NCBI RefSeq assembly: GCF_945859685.1
Contig: NC_079148.1
Coordinates: forward strand, 9,052,001 to 9,116,000
Length of the DNA stretch: 64,000 nucleotides
Direction of reading: 5' to 3'
Origin: Eupeodes corollae
Lineage: Eukaryota; Arthropoda; Insecta; Diptera; Syrphidae
Translations under genes and position numbers: made by a program
Notes under the pieces: generated by a model
The model's input: only the letters and a program-made list of their open reading frames with translations
What the model was told of the DNA's origin: nothing
The model's database searches: none
In this document: positions 10,927 through 22,786 of the stretch, one piece after another
How the letters are laid out: the number at the start of each line of letters is the position of its first letter
Position numbering within the stretch: the stretch's first letter is position 1

Positions 10927-12202
10927 TTGCAGTATGGTGAACTGCACTGGAGAAAGTCACATATATACTATGACGAACTCAGCAGAGTTCAAAGCACTGC
11001 ATGTCTCTGCATAAGCGGGGCATTGAGGACCACACTCTCAGCAGCGTTATACACTCTCATCCATCAGACACCCCTCGACATCTTCAGCAAACAAGTGGCA
11101 GCGAGTACAGCTATAAGAGTCAACGCCTCATCTCAATGGACCAACAACAATGTGGGGCACTCCATCATTTTGAACCTCTTTGGTTCTATACCAAAGTACA
11201 TAGACTGCATTATTCCTAAACCCCTCTTTGGAAAAAACTTCCAGGTATCCATTCTATCCAGAGATTAATGGGAAGACAAAAAATCTACAGGATAACAAAA
11301 GTATTCATTTTTATACAGATGGTTCCAAGACAAATGAGGGAGTTGGTAGTGGCGTGTACTCAGAAAAGCTTAATCTAAGCATCTCTTTCCGCCTCCCTAA
11401 TCATTGTAGCGTCTTCGAAGCGGAAATTTTAGCGATCAAAGAGGTCCTCTCCTGGCTAAGAGAAAACGTGATATCTACTTCTGATACCCGCATCTTCTCT
11501 AACAGTCAGGTTGCTATTAAATCTCTTGACGGTGTCTCAACCAAATTTCAAACGGCCCTCGATTGTCGATCGTCTCTTATGGAGGTGGCTCAGCGATTCA
11601 GCACTCACTGCTGTTAGGTGCCGGGCCACAGAGACATCACAGGAAATTGTAGAGCCGATTATCTCGTTAAAAATGGAACCATCATACCTATTTCACCTCA
11701 AAGGGAGAAGATAGGTATACCGATAGCTGCATGTAAACTTCTGCTAAAAGAAACAGCTTTTGCGATAGAAAACTCTAGGTGGCACAGTTTACCAACATGC
11801 GCAGCCACAATACTCATGTGGCCTTTACTAAAGTGCTCTAAAGACTTGTTATTTCAAAGCAGACTTCATGTTAGCTCCTTAATAGGTGTCCTTACGGAAC
11901 ACTGTCTTATAGGCACACACGCAATACGACTTGGTGTAGCCTCAAATGGCTTCTGCAGGAGCTGTATTTACGAGGAAGAAGAGGAAACAATTTCTCACCT
12001 TCTCTGCACTTGCCCTGCTCTTTCAGTCAGACGCAAACTTCATCTGGGGGACTACTCTTTTGATAATCCCAGTGAACTAGGATATCAAATATCTTCTTCG
12101 CTTTATAAAAAGCTCAAAATGGTTCGACTAGTAAGAAGTAATTCTTTAGATTTATGTGGTATCACAATGGACCTTTCCTTTGGCAAAGTGTGTGGATTCT
12201 AA
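10927..12202 (+). pseudogene. Connecting region, RNase H and tail of non-LTR copy 2
   Basis: Segment 10927-11268 is the connecting region (CISGALRTTLSAALYTL). Segment 11228-11617 holds most of an RNase H domain, with SIHFYTDGSKTNEGVGSG (first catalytic aspartate present), the FEAEILAIKEVL block (glutamate present) and IFSNSQVAIKSL, in which the usual catalytic aspartate of DSQ is asparagine. After a stop at 11615-11617, VPGHRDITGNCRAD follows, and then a tail with FCRSCIYEEEEETISHLLC near 11950-12005. RNase H in such elements removes the RNA template during target-primed synthesis. The stop and the D to N change make it non-functional. Confidence 0.8.
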
Positions 12203-12298
12203 TCCGCAGCCACGTTTACCTAACCTATATGGTTTGGCCTATGGCCGTATACCAGACTGATATTTTTGAGTTTAAATACAATATTATAACAAAAAAAA

Positions 12299-12990
12299 GA
12301 GGCTGGGATGCGACCCACCCGTCTGTCGATTTTGCTTGCTTAAAAGTTTGTCTACATATATGTATGTACTCATATCAATTTTTATTAAATTTGCGTACAA
12401 TTTTTTGTAGATTTTATTTTTTATGAAAAAATGGACTGTTGGATTTTTATATAAAAATTACTGAATATCGAAAACAATGTTTTCTGTGAAATAAAATAAG
12501 TTTCAAGCCAATATTTGTAAGTTTTGAAAAGCTATTTGAGTAGAAAGTAAATTTTTACCAAGTTTTAGTATTGTTTATTTCAGAGTTTTATTATTTGTGA
12601 AAAAAACTATCAATTCGATTTTTTTCAAAATTCTTCAGAATGATGAAAACAATATTTCTTATAATATAAAATAAGTTTGAAGCCTAAATTTCAAGTTTTT
12701 GAAAAAATATTTGAATCGATATTCAATTTTTACCAACTTTGAGTAATGTTTTTTTTAGACTTTTATTTTTTTTATAAAAAAAACTGTCATTTTTTGTTAT
12801 TGATTTTTCTCAAAATTTTATCAGATGTCAAAAACATTATTCTTTGTTGCACAAAATTGTTTTGTAGATGAAATCATATTTTAGTCGTAAAATTTTGGAG
12901 GTGACAATTCTTTTTTCAGTTTTTTTGATTTATAAAAAACCCCGTTAAATGGATTTTTATCAAAAAATATGCTTATTTTTCTTCTTCAAC
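12299..12990 (+). mobile_element. Satellite-carrying element, copy A (3' part missing)
   Basis: It starts with the family's head sequence GAGGCTGGGATGCGACCCAC and a CGTCTGTCGATTTTGCTTGC block, then passes into imperfect tandem units with the recurring phrases TTTTTCTCAAAATTTT, AAAACTGTCAATT and TTTTACCAA. The same head occurs reversed at 28741-28787, and a partial head occurs at 17553. No tail like those at 18565 or 26788 is seen, so this copy appears truncated. It abuts the 3' end of non-LTR copy 2. Confidence 0.6.
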
Positions 12991-14730
12991 CTATAAAACT
13001 ACTGCTTACGTGTCACTTCGTAACTGAAATCCAAAACGCATAAAAGCCTGACTGTAAACAAGACAAGAATAGCAATTCCTTGTATCTGTTCGTATGCTTG
13101 TTTTTTTTTTAACTTAAACGAACAAATTAAACTGAACGTAATAACTCCATGTTTAAACTGAAAACTTGTAGGAAAGAAGGAATGTGATTAGATTATAGAA
13201 AGCGCCTTCTACCACCAATAACATTCCTTCATTATCATCATAAACATGTCTTTATCTATCTATCTGCATAAAGCTGAGAACGCCAATGAATGCCTAACCA
13301 CACAATCAACAGACGATCGCTTTACAATTTAAACATACATGTTCTGCCTCTTTCTTATCTTCAGATAATTTATTTTCCATCCTTGTTTTTCTAATATTAA
13401 ACTAAAATAAAGCTATCCAAAGGAAAAAGCTTTGAACGAACTAGTTGAATACCCAAACAATTTTTTTCGTTAAGTATGCTTACAAGTATTTTTCATTTCC
13501 GGGATGAGTTGTCCTAAGATGAGTTGTGTCTTGGGATGAATCGCGCGGTTTTTTGACAAATCAAACGGCATTTATGTCTTTGAAATCTTTTATAGGTACT
13601 TTTTTAAACAGACATTTCATACAGTAGCAAGTTCGTACAACCCAGTCGTGCATTTTATTTATATTTGCGCATCAGTTTATTGGCAATATTGAACAATTGA
13701 CATTTTAAGTGATACCAATAGTTTGCGTTTATGAACGTGTTACAGGTAAGATCGCAAGTCATCTCTGCAGTGAGGCGTTTGTGAATTTTTGACGTTGCTC
13801 ACTTTTCAAGTATCTTAAAATTATCTCTCTTTTACAGTAACCACTTCTGAAACGTCTTCAACTTCATATTAAAAAATTAAATTAAAAAAAAAATTCTATT
13901 AAACCAAAATAAATGCACTATTTATTACAAAATGGAGGAAGCCATTAAAGTTTTATTATCCTCGAAAACAATCCTTTCTTGATTTTGATTTAAATAAAAT
14001 GCATAACTAGGTCGCTTGAACTTGTCTTTTATTATATTTTTAACAATATAAAACTTCAAATAAAATAACCGTCTTTAAAATTAAATTTTATATAAAAATG
14101 TTGTAACTATAAAATCGTAAATTAATTATACTCAAAAAACCAGAGGTTCAAAGTGCATAGCATAAAGTTAAATTCTTACTCTTAACATCTTCTTCTTCTT
14201 CCTTTTGAAGAAGCTTATTTGTTTTTTAAGCCTCACTTCAGTGTCTTTTGCATTAAATTGTGCAATAAAAATTAATTAGTTTATATTCCTTTTTTTATAT
14301 CGAAATCTTCTTCGAGTCCAGTTCAGTTCTGTTGACATTGCAAGTAACACTTCCGCTTAAAAAAAATGTTCAAAATAATCACAAAATGTCATATTGTATT
14401 ATTTTTATCGTTTTCTCTTTGTTTATATTTTTTTTCTTTATTTTATTTTATTTTATTTTGTATTTCCTTTTTATTTGGGACGAAAGACACTCCTCCAATT
14501 TATCAGAATCTGTAATTTTTTCTGCATTTTCTATCAAAAAATTGTGTTGTCAGAAATCGCTAACTAAATTATAATAAAAAAGATACCTTAGTTTATTTCC
14601 ACCCATAGAATTGAATTTGAAATGATAACCTAAATAGAAGACTTAATTGCAGCTTTAAAGTATCTGCAATTATTATATGAAATAGTTGAAGAATATAAAA
14701 GGAGATAAAAATGGTAGTCGCGTAGATAGA
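12991..14730. other. Stretch with no recognised gene
   Basis: Mixed sequence, less repetitive than its neighbours around 13010-13330 and 13480-13800, then AT-rich to 14600. I found no exon-like segment with splice signals. The 80-codon frame at 14332-14574 is mostly phenylalanine, leucine and isoleucine from T-rich sequence and is not convincing. Confidence 0.5.
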
Positions 14731-14807
14731 TATACAGCTGTGGTCAAAATAATAGGGACATTTCTTCTTTTGTTCTTTGAGTTGAAGTGTTTTTTTACTT
14801 GCATAAA

Positions 14808-15815
14808 GCAGTTCGACCGTAATACTCGCGCTTCTAATGCCATCTCTGATTACATGATCGACTCCATTATGTGAAGCGGTAATTGTCGAAGAGTTTTTCA
14901 TGTACTTTGCATTGACGCCCCGTTCAGTTGGATAAAACTTTTTGCTAAGAGAAAAACGATCGCCGAAAAGAATATTGTTCGAGACGTCATACAAATATAA
15001 AGGACCTAGAAAAACTGGAGAAACAATTTACTTTTCTTTTAAAGAAAGTTGAAAATCTGACCTGCACCAACGGAAATATTGAAAATAAAATAAATAAAGA
15101 CAAAACTTCTGATTTAGGAAGCAAAACAAAAACCTTAACCAAACGTCAAAACGATGATCTTGACGAAGAAAATTCTGATGTATGTCATTTACCAAAGAAA
15201 GTTGCAACCTCCGTATTTAAAGACTTTGCAATATCCCGCCCAGTAGCCAATTTTAACTATTGTTTCTTTCTAAACTTGCACCGTCGACAAATGCCCTTGA
15301 CATAAAAAATCACTTGTGCGAAAATGGGTTTCTCATTTACGTCAAATGTTGAGAAAATTGTACATTCTAACCATACTTAGTATTTTTCCTTTAAAATACG
15401 TGCACCTGACTCAATTTTCCATGTTTTAAATTCACCCTTGTTGTGGTCTAAAGGAGTAATAGTTCATGAATTTATGAATAAGTCGAACAACCCTTTTCAT
15501 CAGTATCGGACAACGCGAAACCACCTACAAAGCTCCTTAAAAAGGTAAATGGACTTCCGACAAAGACCAACATGGTTTACAAAAACATTAACGATCTTCC
15601 TCACGGTATCATGATATTGCTGGAAACATGGCTCAACAACTCTATCTCGGACTCAGAGCTTTTTGACTCCTCTTCTCAAGACTTTAGACGTGATCGTAAT
15701 AATTTAGACGATTAAAACGCCGAATTCTTGTCGCTATCAACAAAACTCTTACTGGTTACCTGACTTTTGATCAACAGACATTGACATGATCCGGCTCGAA
15801 GGACCAATGTTTTTC
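14808..15815 (+). pseudogene. Non-LTR fragments: tail piece, ORF1-like and endonuclease start
   Basis: At 14808-14850 there is a short near-identical match to the tail of the 2040-6175 element (TTCGACCGTAATACTCGCGC). From 15004 an ORF1-like segment follows with a heptad-rich stretch starting DLEKLEKQFTFLLKKVENL. Near 15560-15700 the start of an APE-type endonuclease can be read: HGIMILLETWLNNSISDSELF is the ETWL block of these enzymes, here with an alanine-free variant. A stop near 15715 and a frame change follow. These parts precede what the 2040 element retains, so they may represent the missing 5' half of the same family; that link is inference. Confidence 0.6.
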
Positions 15816-16063
15816 AATGAATAATGTATATTAAAAGAAAAATTAATATTAATTTATCTTATTTAATTAAATATTCTCGAAATAATGAAATGATTTTATA
15901 TTTTTTAAAAGTTTAAATTGGTTTTTTGAATTGGAGGATTGAATTGCAAAAGAGTGTTTCCGTTAATGCAAAGATATCATAAGGAAGTTTTACAGAATTG
16001 AAGTTGTTTTTCTGCGAAGACTCTTAAAGTTCTAGTAATAAAGAGACAAAATGGGGTAATAAG

Positions 16064-16290
16064 GGTCAGTAATGTTCTTTTAGGATATTATGGATTCTTT
16101 GGACATGTTTAAATCGTTTAGAGCTAATGTGGGAAGCATAAGCATTCAGGTCTTTTGTGATTGTAGCAGCAGAAAAAATAAAGAGTCCTTTATTGAAACG
16201 GGTGTATATGTTACGAAGGCTGATAGAATCGGTTCGGAGGGTGGCCTTCTTTTTGGATCGATACGTTGATATCAGGTTGGTTTTTGTTTT
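16064..16290 (-). pseudogene. Coding relic of unknown identity
   Basis: On the minus strand an open stretch runs for about 70 codons and ends in a stop near 16062-16064. It contains SISLRNIYTRFNKGLFIFSA followed by ITKDLNAYASHISSKRF. The balanced composition, unlike the surrounding AT-rich sequence, suggests a former protein-coding segment, probably the C-terminus of a transposon protein. I do not recognise the family and give no function. It is not preceded by an obvious start codon in frame. Confidence 0.35.
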
Positions 16291-17552
16291 GACTTCGATT
16301 CAAACTGAAAATCAGTTCGGCCTTCTAAATCACTTGAAGTGGGTGAAGATTCAGCAAGCCTTGACGTGATTTTAACAGAGGGGGGAAGCATGTTGTCAAA
16401 ATGGGGAGATTGACAATGAGAAAGGGAGGAATAAATGTTTTATGTAGAATTTTTGGTTGATTAGCAGCAGACAGTGTGAAAAGTGACGCAGCACGGTTAA
16501 AGGTATGAATGAAGTTTAAATAGCTGGGAGAGATAGTGCTGGAGGTTTTTGAAGAGGGTCATAGATTTGAACGAAACTTGCTTATGTCGGGTTGAATACG
16601 GGTTCGTTGTAGTGTTTGTATTGAAGCTAGACTTAGATCTGGAGAAATTGGGAAAAATATTGGTTTTAAAAATCCTATTTTTGGAGCATTAGATTTAGGG
16701 TCAATATTAGTGATTCACTTTTTTAAACAAGTTTTTCAATCTTAAAAGCCGATATATCCGGTTTAATTAACATCCAGGTAAATTTCGACAGAACCGATAG
16801 TTCATTTTGGTAGGTCTACTTTTATTAACAATTATTTTGGAATTGATTGGAATTTTCATTTTATTGAAGAACTTATTTATGTAAACATCCAAAGTACCAA
16901 AGAAGACGAATGTTTGTTTTTCATTCTCAACATTTTATTTTTCAATCGATTTAGTCCAATCTTTGATTGTCCAAGTTACACCAAGAAGCTGTATTGTCGG
17001 TTGACAAATTATCAGTCCAAGTGACTGTAATTGGAAGTGGAACAGGTTACACTTGAAATATGATGTTGGAAGTGCTCATCATGAATTAATACAATTTATG
17101 AAGATGATAGCATATAAACTCCAGAAATTACTTCATCATCAGGAATAGTTCTAAATATATTTGAGGCTTCTAGCGACTTATCAACGCTTTCTTTTAAAAG
17201 TCGCGAGCTTCATATAAAAATTGCCGATAAGTTTTATTGCGTTTTCAATAAGAAAAATATTGGCTTGATTATTTAGGGAATCAACTCGAGAACTATTCTG
17301 TAGGGGAACTTCTAGGTCCATACGGATCAAATTAGTACTATCCGCGAAAGAGTTCGATTCTTCCCACATCAAATCAAATGGCTTATTGCTATTAAGATTA
17401 TTTACTGTATAGTTGAAAACTTTGATCTAGCTCCTTATTTCTGACTTGAGGGATTAAATTTGGGTCTTAAATTTATCTTTAGAGAACTGTCACGGAAATG
17501 TTGACAAATATCAGTCCTAGCCGATTCTATGAAAAATAGTATTTAAAAAATC

Positions 17553-18565
17553 TACACTGATAACTTCCCATCCCGTCTGTCGATTTGTCTTGATTAAAAG
17601 TTTGTAGGTTTCCGTATTGGGTTAAAAAGTTGTTAGTTGAATTATTCGTAAACATTTTAAAATCACCAACAAAATTTTTCAGATAATGAAATAGTTTAGT
17701 TTGAAAATCTAGTTTTTATAAATAGATTTTTAGTCGAAACAAAAATGTTACCAATTTTAGTAGCATTTCTTAAATTTTCGCAAGTTGGATGATTGAAATT
17801 AGTTTGTTAGATATCAAGAACCGGACGTCAATTTTTAACAAATTTGCGTACTATTTTCTTTTAGAATTAATTTTTGTATGAAAAAACAGACTGTTGGATA
17901 TTTACAAAAAAAAAAACTACTGAATATCGAAAGCAATATTTCCTGTAAAATAAAAAGAGTTTAAAGATAAGATTTTTAATTCTTAAAGTTAGTATTGTTT
18001 TTTGTTAGGTTTTTATTTTTTGTAAAAAAAAACTGTTAATTCGATTTTTCTCAAAATCTTACCAGATGTTGAAGACGTTAAATTTCGTAGCACAAAATTA
18101 TTTTGGATGTACAATCATTTTGGATATAAGTTTATTTTTTCAGTTTTTTTTTAATTATAAAAAAACCATAATTGTATATTTTTCAAAAAATATACAATTT
18201 GGTATCACGTTACAATTAGATAAAATTTAATTCAAGTCTCTAGCGTTTTTGGTTCATGAGATATTTAGGGTTAACCAAAATTTGTACCTTTTTTTTTAAA
18301 CTGCTATGGTAAAAAACCGCCCACGCAATTTCCTTGAGAGCCCTTTCTGCATCTTTCTGTCTTATTATCTGTATAATAAAATTTATTTGAAGCCGATATC
18401 TCTTCTGGTTCTTGAGCTATGGACGACGAAAAAACGTCGCGAACACTCACGCGCAGACATCTTTCTAAAAATCTTTTATTTCGACTCGTGGGACCTTGAA
18501 ACGTTGAGCAATGTCAAAATTTTCAATTTGCCAAATCAGACCCATTACAATAACTTCCTATGGGA
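17553..18565 (+). mobile_element. Satellite-carrying element, copy B
   Basis: It begins CACTGATAACTTCCCATCCCG, the inner part of the family head, and ends at the tail CCCATTACAATAACTTCCTATGGGA. Between them are diverged satellite units and the subterminal block TCTTTCTAAAAATCTTTTATTTCGACTC. The same tail is found inverted at 26788-26880 and decayed at 22600-22683. It has no transposase, reverse transcriptase or other recognisable protein. It lies inside the inverted-repeat composite 14735-18803. Confidence 0.65.
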
Positions 18566-18805
18566 CGTTAATAATTAAAAAAATAATATTTCCACAAAAT
18601 ATTTTTTGTAGTTTAAAACAAGAAATAGACTATAAAATCTGGACATACAATGTTACTTTTTAAAAACCAGAAATTAAAAAAACTTCAAAAATATTTACTA
18701 TTAAAATGAAACGGTTAAAATTTAGATTTGTTGATTTACTCAAGTGCTTGACATAACTACCAAAAATTAATAATCGTTGTCCCTATTATTTTGGCCATTA
18801 CTGTA

Positions 18806-20282
18806 TTGTAGATATATTCAATGGTTATTTACAAAAATGTAAAGCCATATATCATCTCTGCTCTAGTTTTTCAGTTTTTTTTTTTTCTTTTTTAAATAAA
18901 TGATAAGCCCACATGACATCCCTGTGTGTGATCATGTTAAATGCGATTAAAGTTGTTATTAGCTTGTTTACATTTCTCAACTGTTTGTTCCCTATGCATA
19001 GATATTTTTATTAAAATAGCTATAGTAAAACTATAGTTTTTATTTTAAAGCAGAGTATCTGATCGCACGCTCATAAACGGTAATAATAAACGAGAGTGAA
19101 TTTTTCGTAGTTTAAATAAATTAATCTGTATGAAATTTAATGCATTGATATTTAGTCTAATAGGATTAGGTATGAGCTTATAAAGCGTTTAGCTTCAGAT
19201 CTTTGACCATACGACGTAACAATCCGGATAGTGTTGAAAATATCCGGGTATTTCAATACGAAAGTGAGATTCACCTTTATGTGTATAGTGGGGCGAAGGA
19301 TATACACACAGAATGGATTGAGATCTTCACCTGAATCCCTATAGTTTCAAGTATTATTTGACACTTAATTCCAGAACTATGACACCAAGAGTAATGATTA
19401 TTTAATAACTTTCATTTGGCAAACAATTTTCCAAAAGAACAACAGACTGCAAATGCATTGCAAGATTCAGCTGAGGTATCGGATGTTTGAACAAAAATTT
19501 TCGTTATTTGAGATAAAAGTTCGAATTCAAGTTGAGTTGAAATGAGGTTCAAATGACATTTGACATTTTGAATGACGAAGTGAAATGTTTGGGTTATTTC
19601 AATTTGTTTGATTTATTTTTATATTTGTATGGTTAATCTAACTAATTTGTACAGTCTGGCTGCTACACGTTCAAAATCTATTCAAACACACAGCTCTGGA
19701 GTTATCTGTCAAACCAACTTTTCAATCCAAGTCTCTGCTCAGTCCCGCGAACAGTATTATTTCATTTAGAGTCAATTTTTGAACAGTTTGGAATCGTTGT
19801 TCTGGCTTTAAACGATTCACAATGAATTGCTAATCCTTTACTACACCGAAATGTCAACACAGTTTGACATTCTCAACTGTCAAACCATAAACAACATTAA
19901 TTAAAATTTTTCATGCAGGTAGCAGTTTGAGCGTAAACTCTGAACTCGTATATTTAAATCTTTATATTTATGTTTGTTTTTTTACATAGATTCCAGAACT
20001 CTTTACTAAATCAAAAAATCAGCTGAAATTTTAAATAATTATTTCATAATAAAATGTTTTGTGTGTTAAATTTTCGATTAAGACATTTAAAGATAACCTT
20101 ATCAGGTTGAATATAGTAGTTTGCAAATTTGTAAGCGTCCTGATGACAGCTTATCTTCTTAACAATAAAAAACCTCTCATTAAAGATTATTTTACTAACA
20201 CAAAAACTGCACATTATTCCGCTTAGTTCAATTACTATGTTTTTTAAATGTTACCTAAAGATGTTTGTCTGCTACATTTTAG
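18806..20282. other. Stretch with no recognised gene; old mariner-like end at 19830-19930
   Basis: No convincing coding segment before the exon candidate at 20283. Bases 19845-19930 (TCAACTGTCAAACCATAAAC and then TTTTTCATGCAGGTAGC) resemble the right end of the deleted mariner-like element at 34356-34885 and the end at 59545-59640, so a degraded copy of that family ends here. Confidence 0.4.
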
Positions 20283-20403
20283 CTTGAAAAGTTCAAAGTG
20301 GAGCGCGGCGCAACATACTTTGGAATTACTATACTTTTGATCTTTGTTGTGATTATAGCAATGATAGTTTTCAAAAAAAAAAAAAACAGAGATGAACAGA
20401 TAG
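20283..20403 (+). CDS. Candidate host exon encoding a transmembrane segment
   Basis: A splice acceptor-like CTACATTTTAG ends at 20282 and a donor GTAAAT begins at 20404. Between them is an open phase-0 stretch of 40 codons plus one base. It encodes a short charged lead-in (LEKFKVERGATYF), a hydrophobic run of about 20 residues (GITILLIFVVIIAMIVF) and a basic stop-transfer sequence (KKKKNRDEQI). This is the architecture of the membrane-spanning exon of a single-pass type I surface protein. An in-frame TAG just upstream overlaps the acceptor, which supports splicing over a longer frame. No partner exon or family was recognised, and chance cannot be ruled out in AT-rich DNA. Confidence 0.4.
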
Positions 20404-20949
20404 GTAAATGGAATTAAAAAAAAACGTTTTTAACTACTGATTGCGGCAATCCATAAGAAATGTATGTTTTGGTTCGTAATTTGACAAAAACCCCGCCTGT
20501 CACTTCAGCCTTTTGGAGTTCTGTAAGTTCAGTAGCTACAACTTTTTTTGTATTATTAATAATTATTTCAAATATAAAAAAGATATTTCTCTTTGCTTCT
20601 ATAAAATTTCTAAAATCACTTAAACTCCCTCAACAAATTGAAAAATTTAAAATATTCTTATCATGATCGTGACATTTGCAAAATTAATATTTGTCCAGTT
20701 TAAACTTCTGAGGACTTTTTCTGTCAAGAACTAGAGAATAAAGAAGTCATATGAGCTTTGTATTTCTTCCTTTAAGAAAGTCGATATAGAACAATTGATA
20801 ATTCGAATACCAAAAATTCTCAGACTTTTGACAGCAAAAAACGAGAAATCGGTATTAGAAATTAGGTTAACATTCTTTCAACAGAATATTTTATGTCAAA
20901 CAATGTCCTGAGTCAAAAGTTTCAGTTTAATGATTACGTAAAAAAACCA
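20404..20949. other. Stretch with no recognised gene
   Basis: Putative intronic sequence after the exon candidate. The 68-codon frame at 20460-20666 has no start context, motif or flanking splice signals that persuade me. Confidence 0.4.
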
Positions 20950-20952
20950 TTA

Positions 20953-21399
20953 GGGCCCTTGCACATGAGAGCGAACAACGAATGGACGAACAAACGTGAA
21001 TTTACACATTTCAAAAAATCAATTTCAAACAAAAACCCATTTAAATTATAAGAAACCAATCGGCACTTATCTTAGGATACTAAAATTTGCATTTTGTTTT
21101 TTAAAACAAGACAATTTTGTAAAAACAATTTGTTAGTAACGAATTGCCGTGTGTTTGTTACGAACTGTCAAATTCTATTCGCGTTCCACATACCATCCAC
21201 ACTGCAACGAATAAATTGTTCGCGCTCAACTTAACCTCAAAATTATACCACTCTTGTTTGGTTTTTTGAAAAAGGTAATTATAAATTGACAATTCGTCGC
21301 TGTCTGCGAATAGATATAAAGCTCATGTGAAAGAAAAGTCAAAATATGGGAACTACCACAGTTCGCAGTTCGTAGTCCGTAGCTCATGTGCAAGATGCC
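20953..21399. mobile_element. MITE family B, copy 1 (Harbinger-like)
   Basis: The left end GGGCCCTTGCACATGAGAGCG and the inverse of the right end, GGCATCTTGCACATGAGCTACG, agree over most of about 20 bases. TTA flanks both sides exactly (20950-20952 and 21400-21402), the PIF/Harbinger signature. The interior has no coding capacity. A truncated copy in the opposite orientation begins at 60461. The right target duplication abuts satellite element copy C. Confidence 0.8.
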
Positions 21400-21402
21400 T
21401 TA

Positions 21403-22683
21403 CTCCGATTGTTCCCAACATTTTACCAGATGCCAAAAACGTTGTTCTTTTGTGCATACAATTATATTATTCTTTGTTCGTAAAAAAATCGAAGTGAAAA
21501 ATATTTCTCACGTATTGTTTCGTGAGATATTTAGGATCAATCTAAATTTTATAGTAACTAAATGTCATGTTTTACATTCGTTAAAAAGATCGAACTCGAG
21601 ATTTTAATCAATCATGAAAACAAATATTTTTGTATTGTTCTTCTGAAACCCCCAATAGAACCGATATTTTGTTGTTAAGTTTTCTCAAGAACTAATCAAC
21701 CGATTTTAATAATTTGTCTGCACAGGCTCTAATACTGTTTCAATATGTCATTGTATTTATTTTTGACTTTTTTTTTAAATATTAAAAAAGTTTTTTTTTT
21801 GAAATTCGATATCTTGAAAATGTAAAAAAATGTATGTACCTAAACAGATTTAATTTAACAAAAACCCTCTATCGATGTTTAAACACAAATTTCAAAATAA
21901 CGAATGAAGTTTAAATCTTTAAAAAAAAATTTGAAGGTAGATTTTTAAATCTTAAAATACAGGTACATTTTTTTACAATACTTTCTGCAACTTTCAATGT
22001 TATTAACTGGGAAAAATGTATTTTAAGCCGATAGCTTTACTGCTTCCCGATATTTATATGACAAAAAAATGGTACTCTGAACGTATAAACTTATTAACCC
22101 ACTTAGGCCTCTTTCACACGAGACAGCTTCGTCCGTACGGTTTTCATCCGTGAGCCATTAATAAAGAACTAATAAAATTACTAAGGCTTTCACACTGCAC
22201 GGAGACGGGTTTTTACAGTACGGAGGATTTAAAACAGCCGTCTCAACGACTGAAATATACGGCGATCGTGCCGTGTCGCCGCTTTATCAGTGGCGTACGT
22301 GACTACGCGAACACATTCACAAAAGACGATTTTTATTCGTCTGCCATCCGTTTTTGTAATTAAAAAATATTTAAAATATAACCAAACGGGTAGAATGCGT
22401 TATGTGTGAAAGAAAACAAAGTACGTACGGAAAAAAAATCGTACGGATTTTAACCGTACGGACGAAACCGTCTCGTGTGAAAGAGGCCTTACACACAGGT
22501 ATTTCTCTAAAAATCTTTGACTAAGGTTCTAGAGGCCTTAAACTTTCCTCTCGAAGATACCAAGGGATCGTACATCCACCTGAAAAAAGTCCATGTTTCT
22601 GCACCAAACGGATCTTAAAACGTGAAGATATTTTAAAATTTTGAATTTGATAAATCGGACCTATTATAATTACTTCCTATGTT
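21403..22683 (+). mobile_element. Satellite-carrying element, copy C (5' truncated)
   Basis: It begins with satellite-type sequence (ACATTTTACCAGATGCC) and ends at the decayed family tail around 22640-22683 (AAATCGGACCTATTATAATTACTTCCTATG). The head is missing; MITE family B lies at that edge. MITE family C (22106-22488) is inserted within it. No coding capacity. Confidence 0.55.
22106..22488. mobile_element. MITE family C (Harbinger-like) with perfect terminal repeats
   Basis: The terminal sequence GGCCTCTTTCACACGAGAC is repeated exactly in inverse at the right end, and similarity continues inward (CGTCCGTACGG). TTA duplications flank it at 22103-22105 and 22489-22491. The interior is GC-richer than its surroundings and non-coding. 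The good preservation of the ends suggests a fairly recent insertion. Confidence 0.85.
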
Positions 22684-22786
22684 TAATTAATACTTTCAGT
22701 TTCCATCTAATGTTTTTTATAAATTCCTTAGGAGTATTATACATTTTTTTTAATTAAAGTTATGTTTTAAGATTTGATGTGCTTTA

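Larger units (their letters stand above)
9985..12250 (+). mobile_element. RNase H-bearing non-LTR retrotransposon (I/Loa group), relic copy 2
   Basis: The plus-strand copy begins inside the reverse transcriptase fingers (YLQRWRDVKVVFIPK near 9995) and runs through palm, connecting region and RNase H to a cysteine-rich tail and a 3' UTR ending near 12245. It has the same protein blocks as copy 1, including ETALHTLV, FTMVAF/YTMVAF and ENVISTSD, so both descend from one family. It lacks the endonuclease and carries many frameshifts. Confidence 0.85.
14735..18803. mobile_element. Composite bounded by Tc1/mariner-type inverted repeats
   Basis: The left end CAGCTGTGGTCAAAATAATAGGGACA (14735-14760) is matched in inverse at 18778-18803, where the complement reads CAGTAATGGCCAAAATAATAGGGACA. 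TA dinucleotides flank both ends (14733-14734 and 18804-18805), as expected for the Tc1/mariner superfamily. No transposase of that superfamily is recognisable inside. The 4 kb interior is a patchwork: non-LTR fragments at 14808-15815, an unidentified coding relic near 16064-16290 and satellite element copy B at 17553-18565. It may be a real element grown by nested insertion, or two separate ends. Confidence 0.55.

Noticed and set aside
14332..14574. 80-codon frame rich in phenylalanine and isoleucine
   Set aside because: It derives from T-rich sequence, lacks splice signals and has no motif; the apparent membrane character is compositional.
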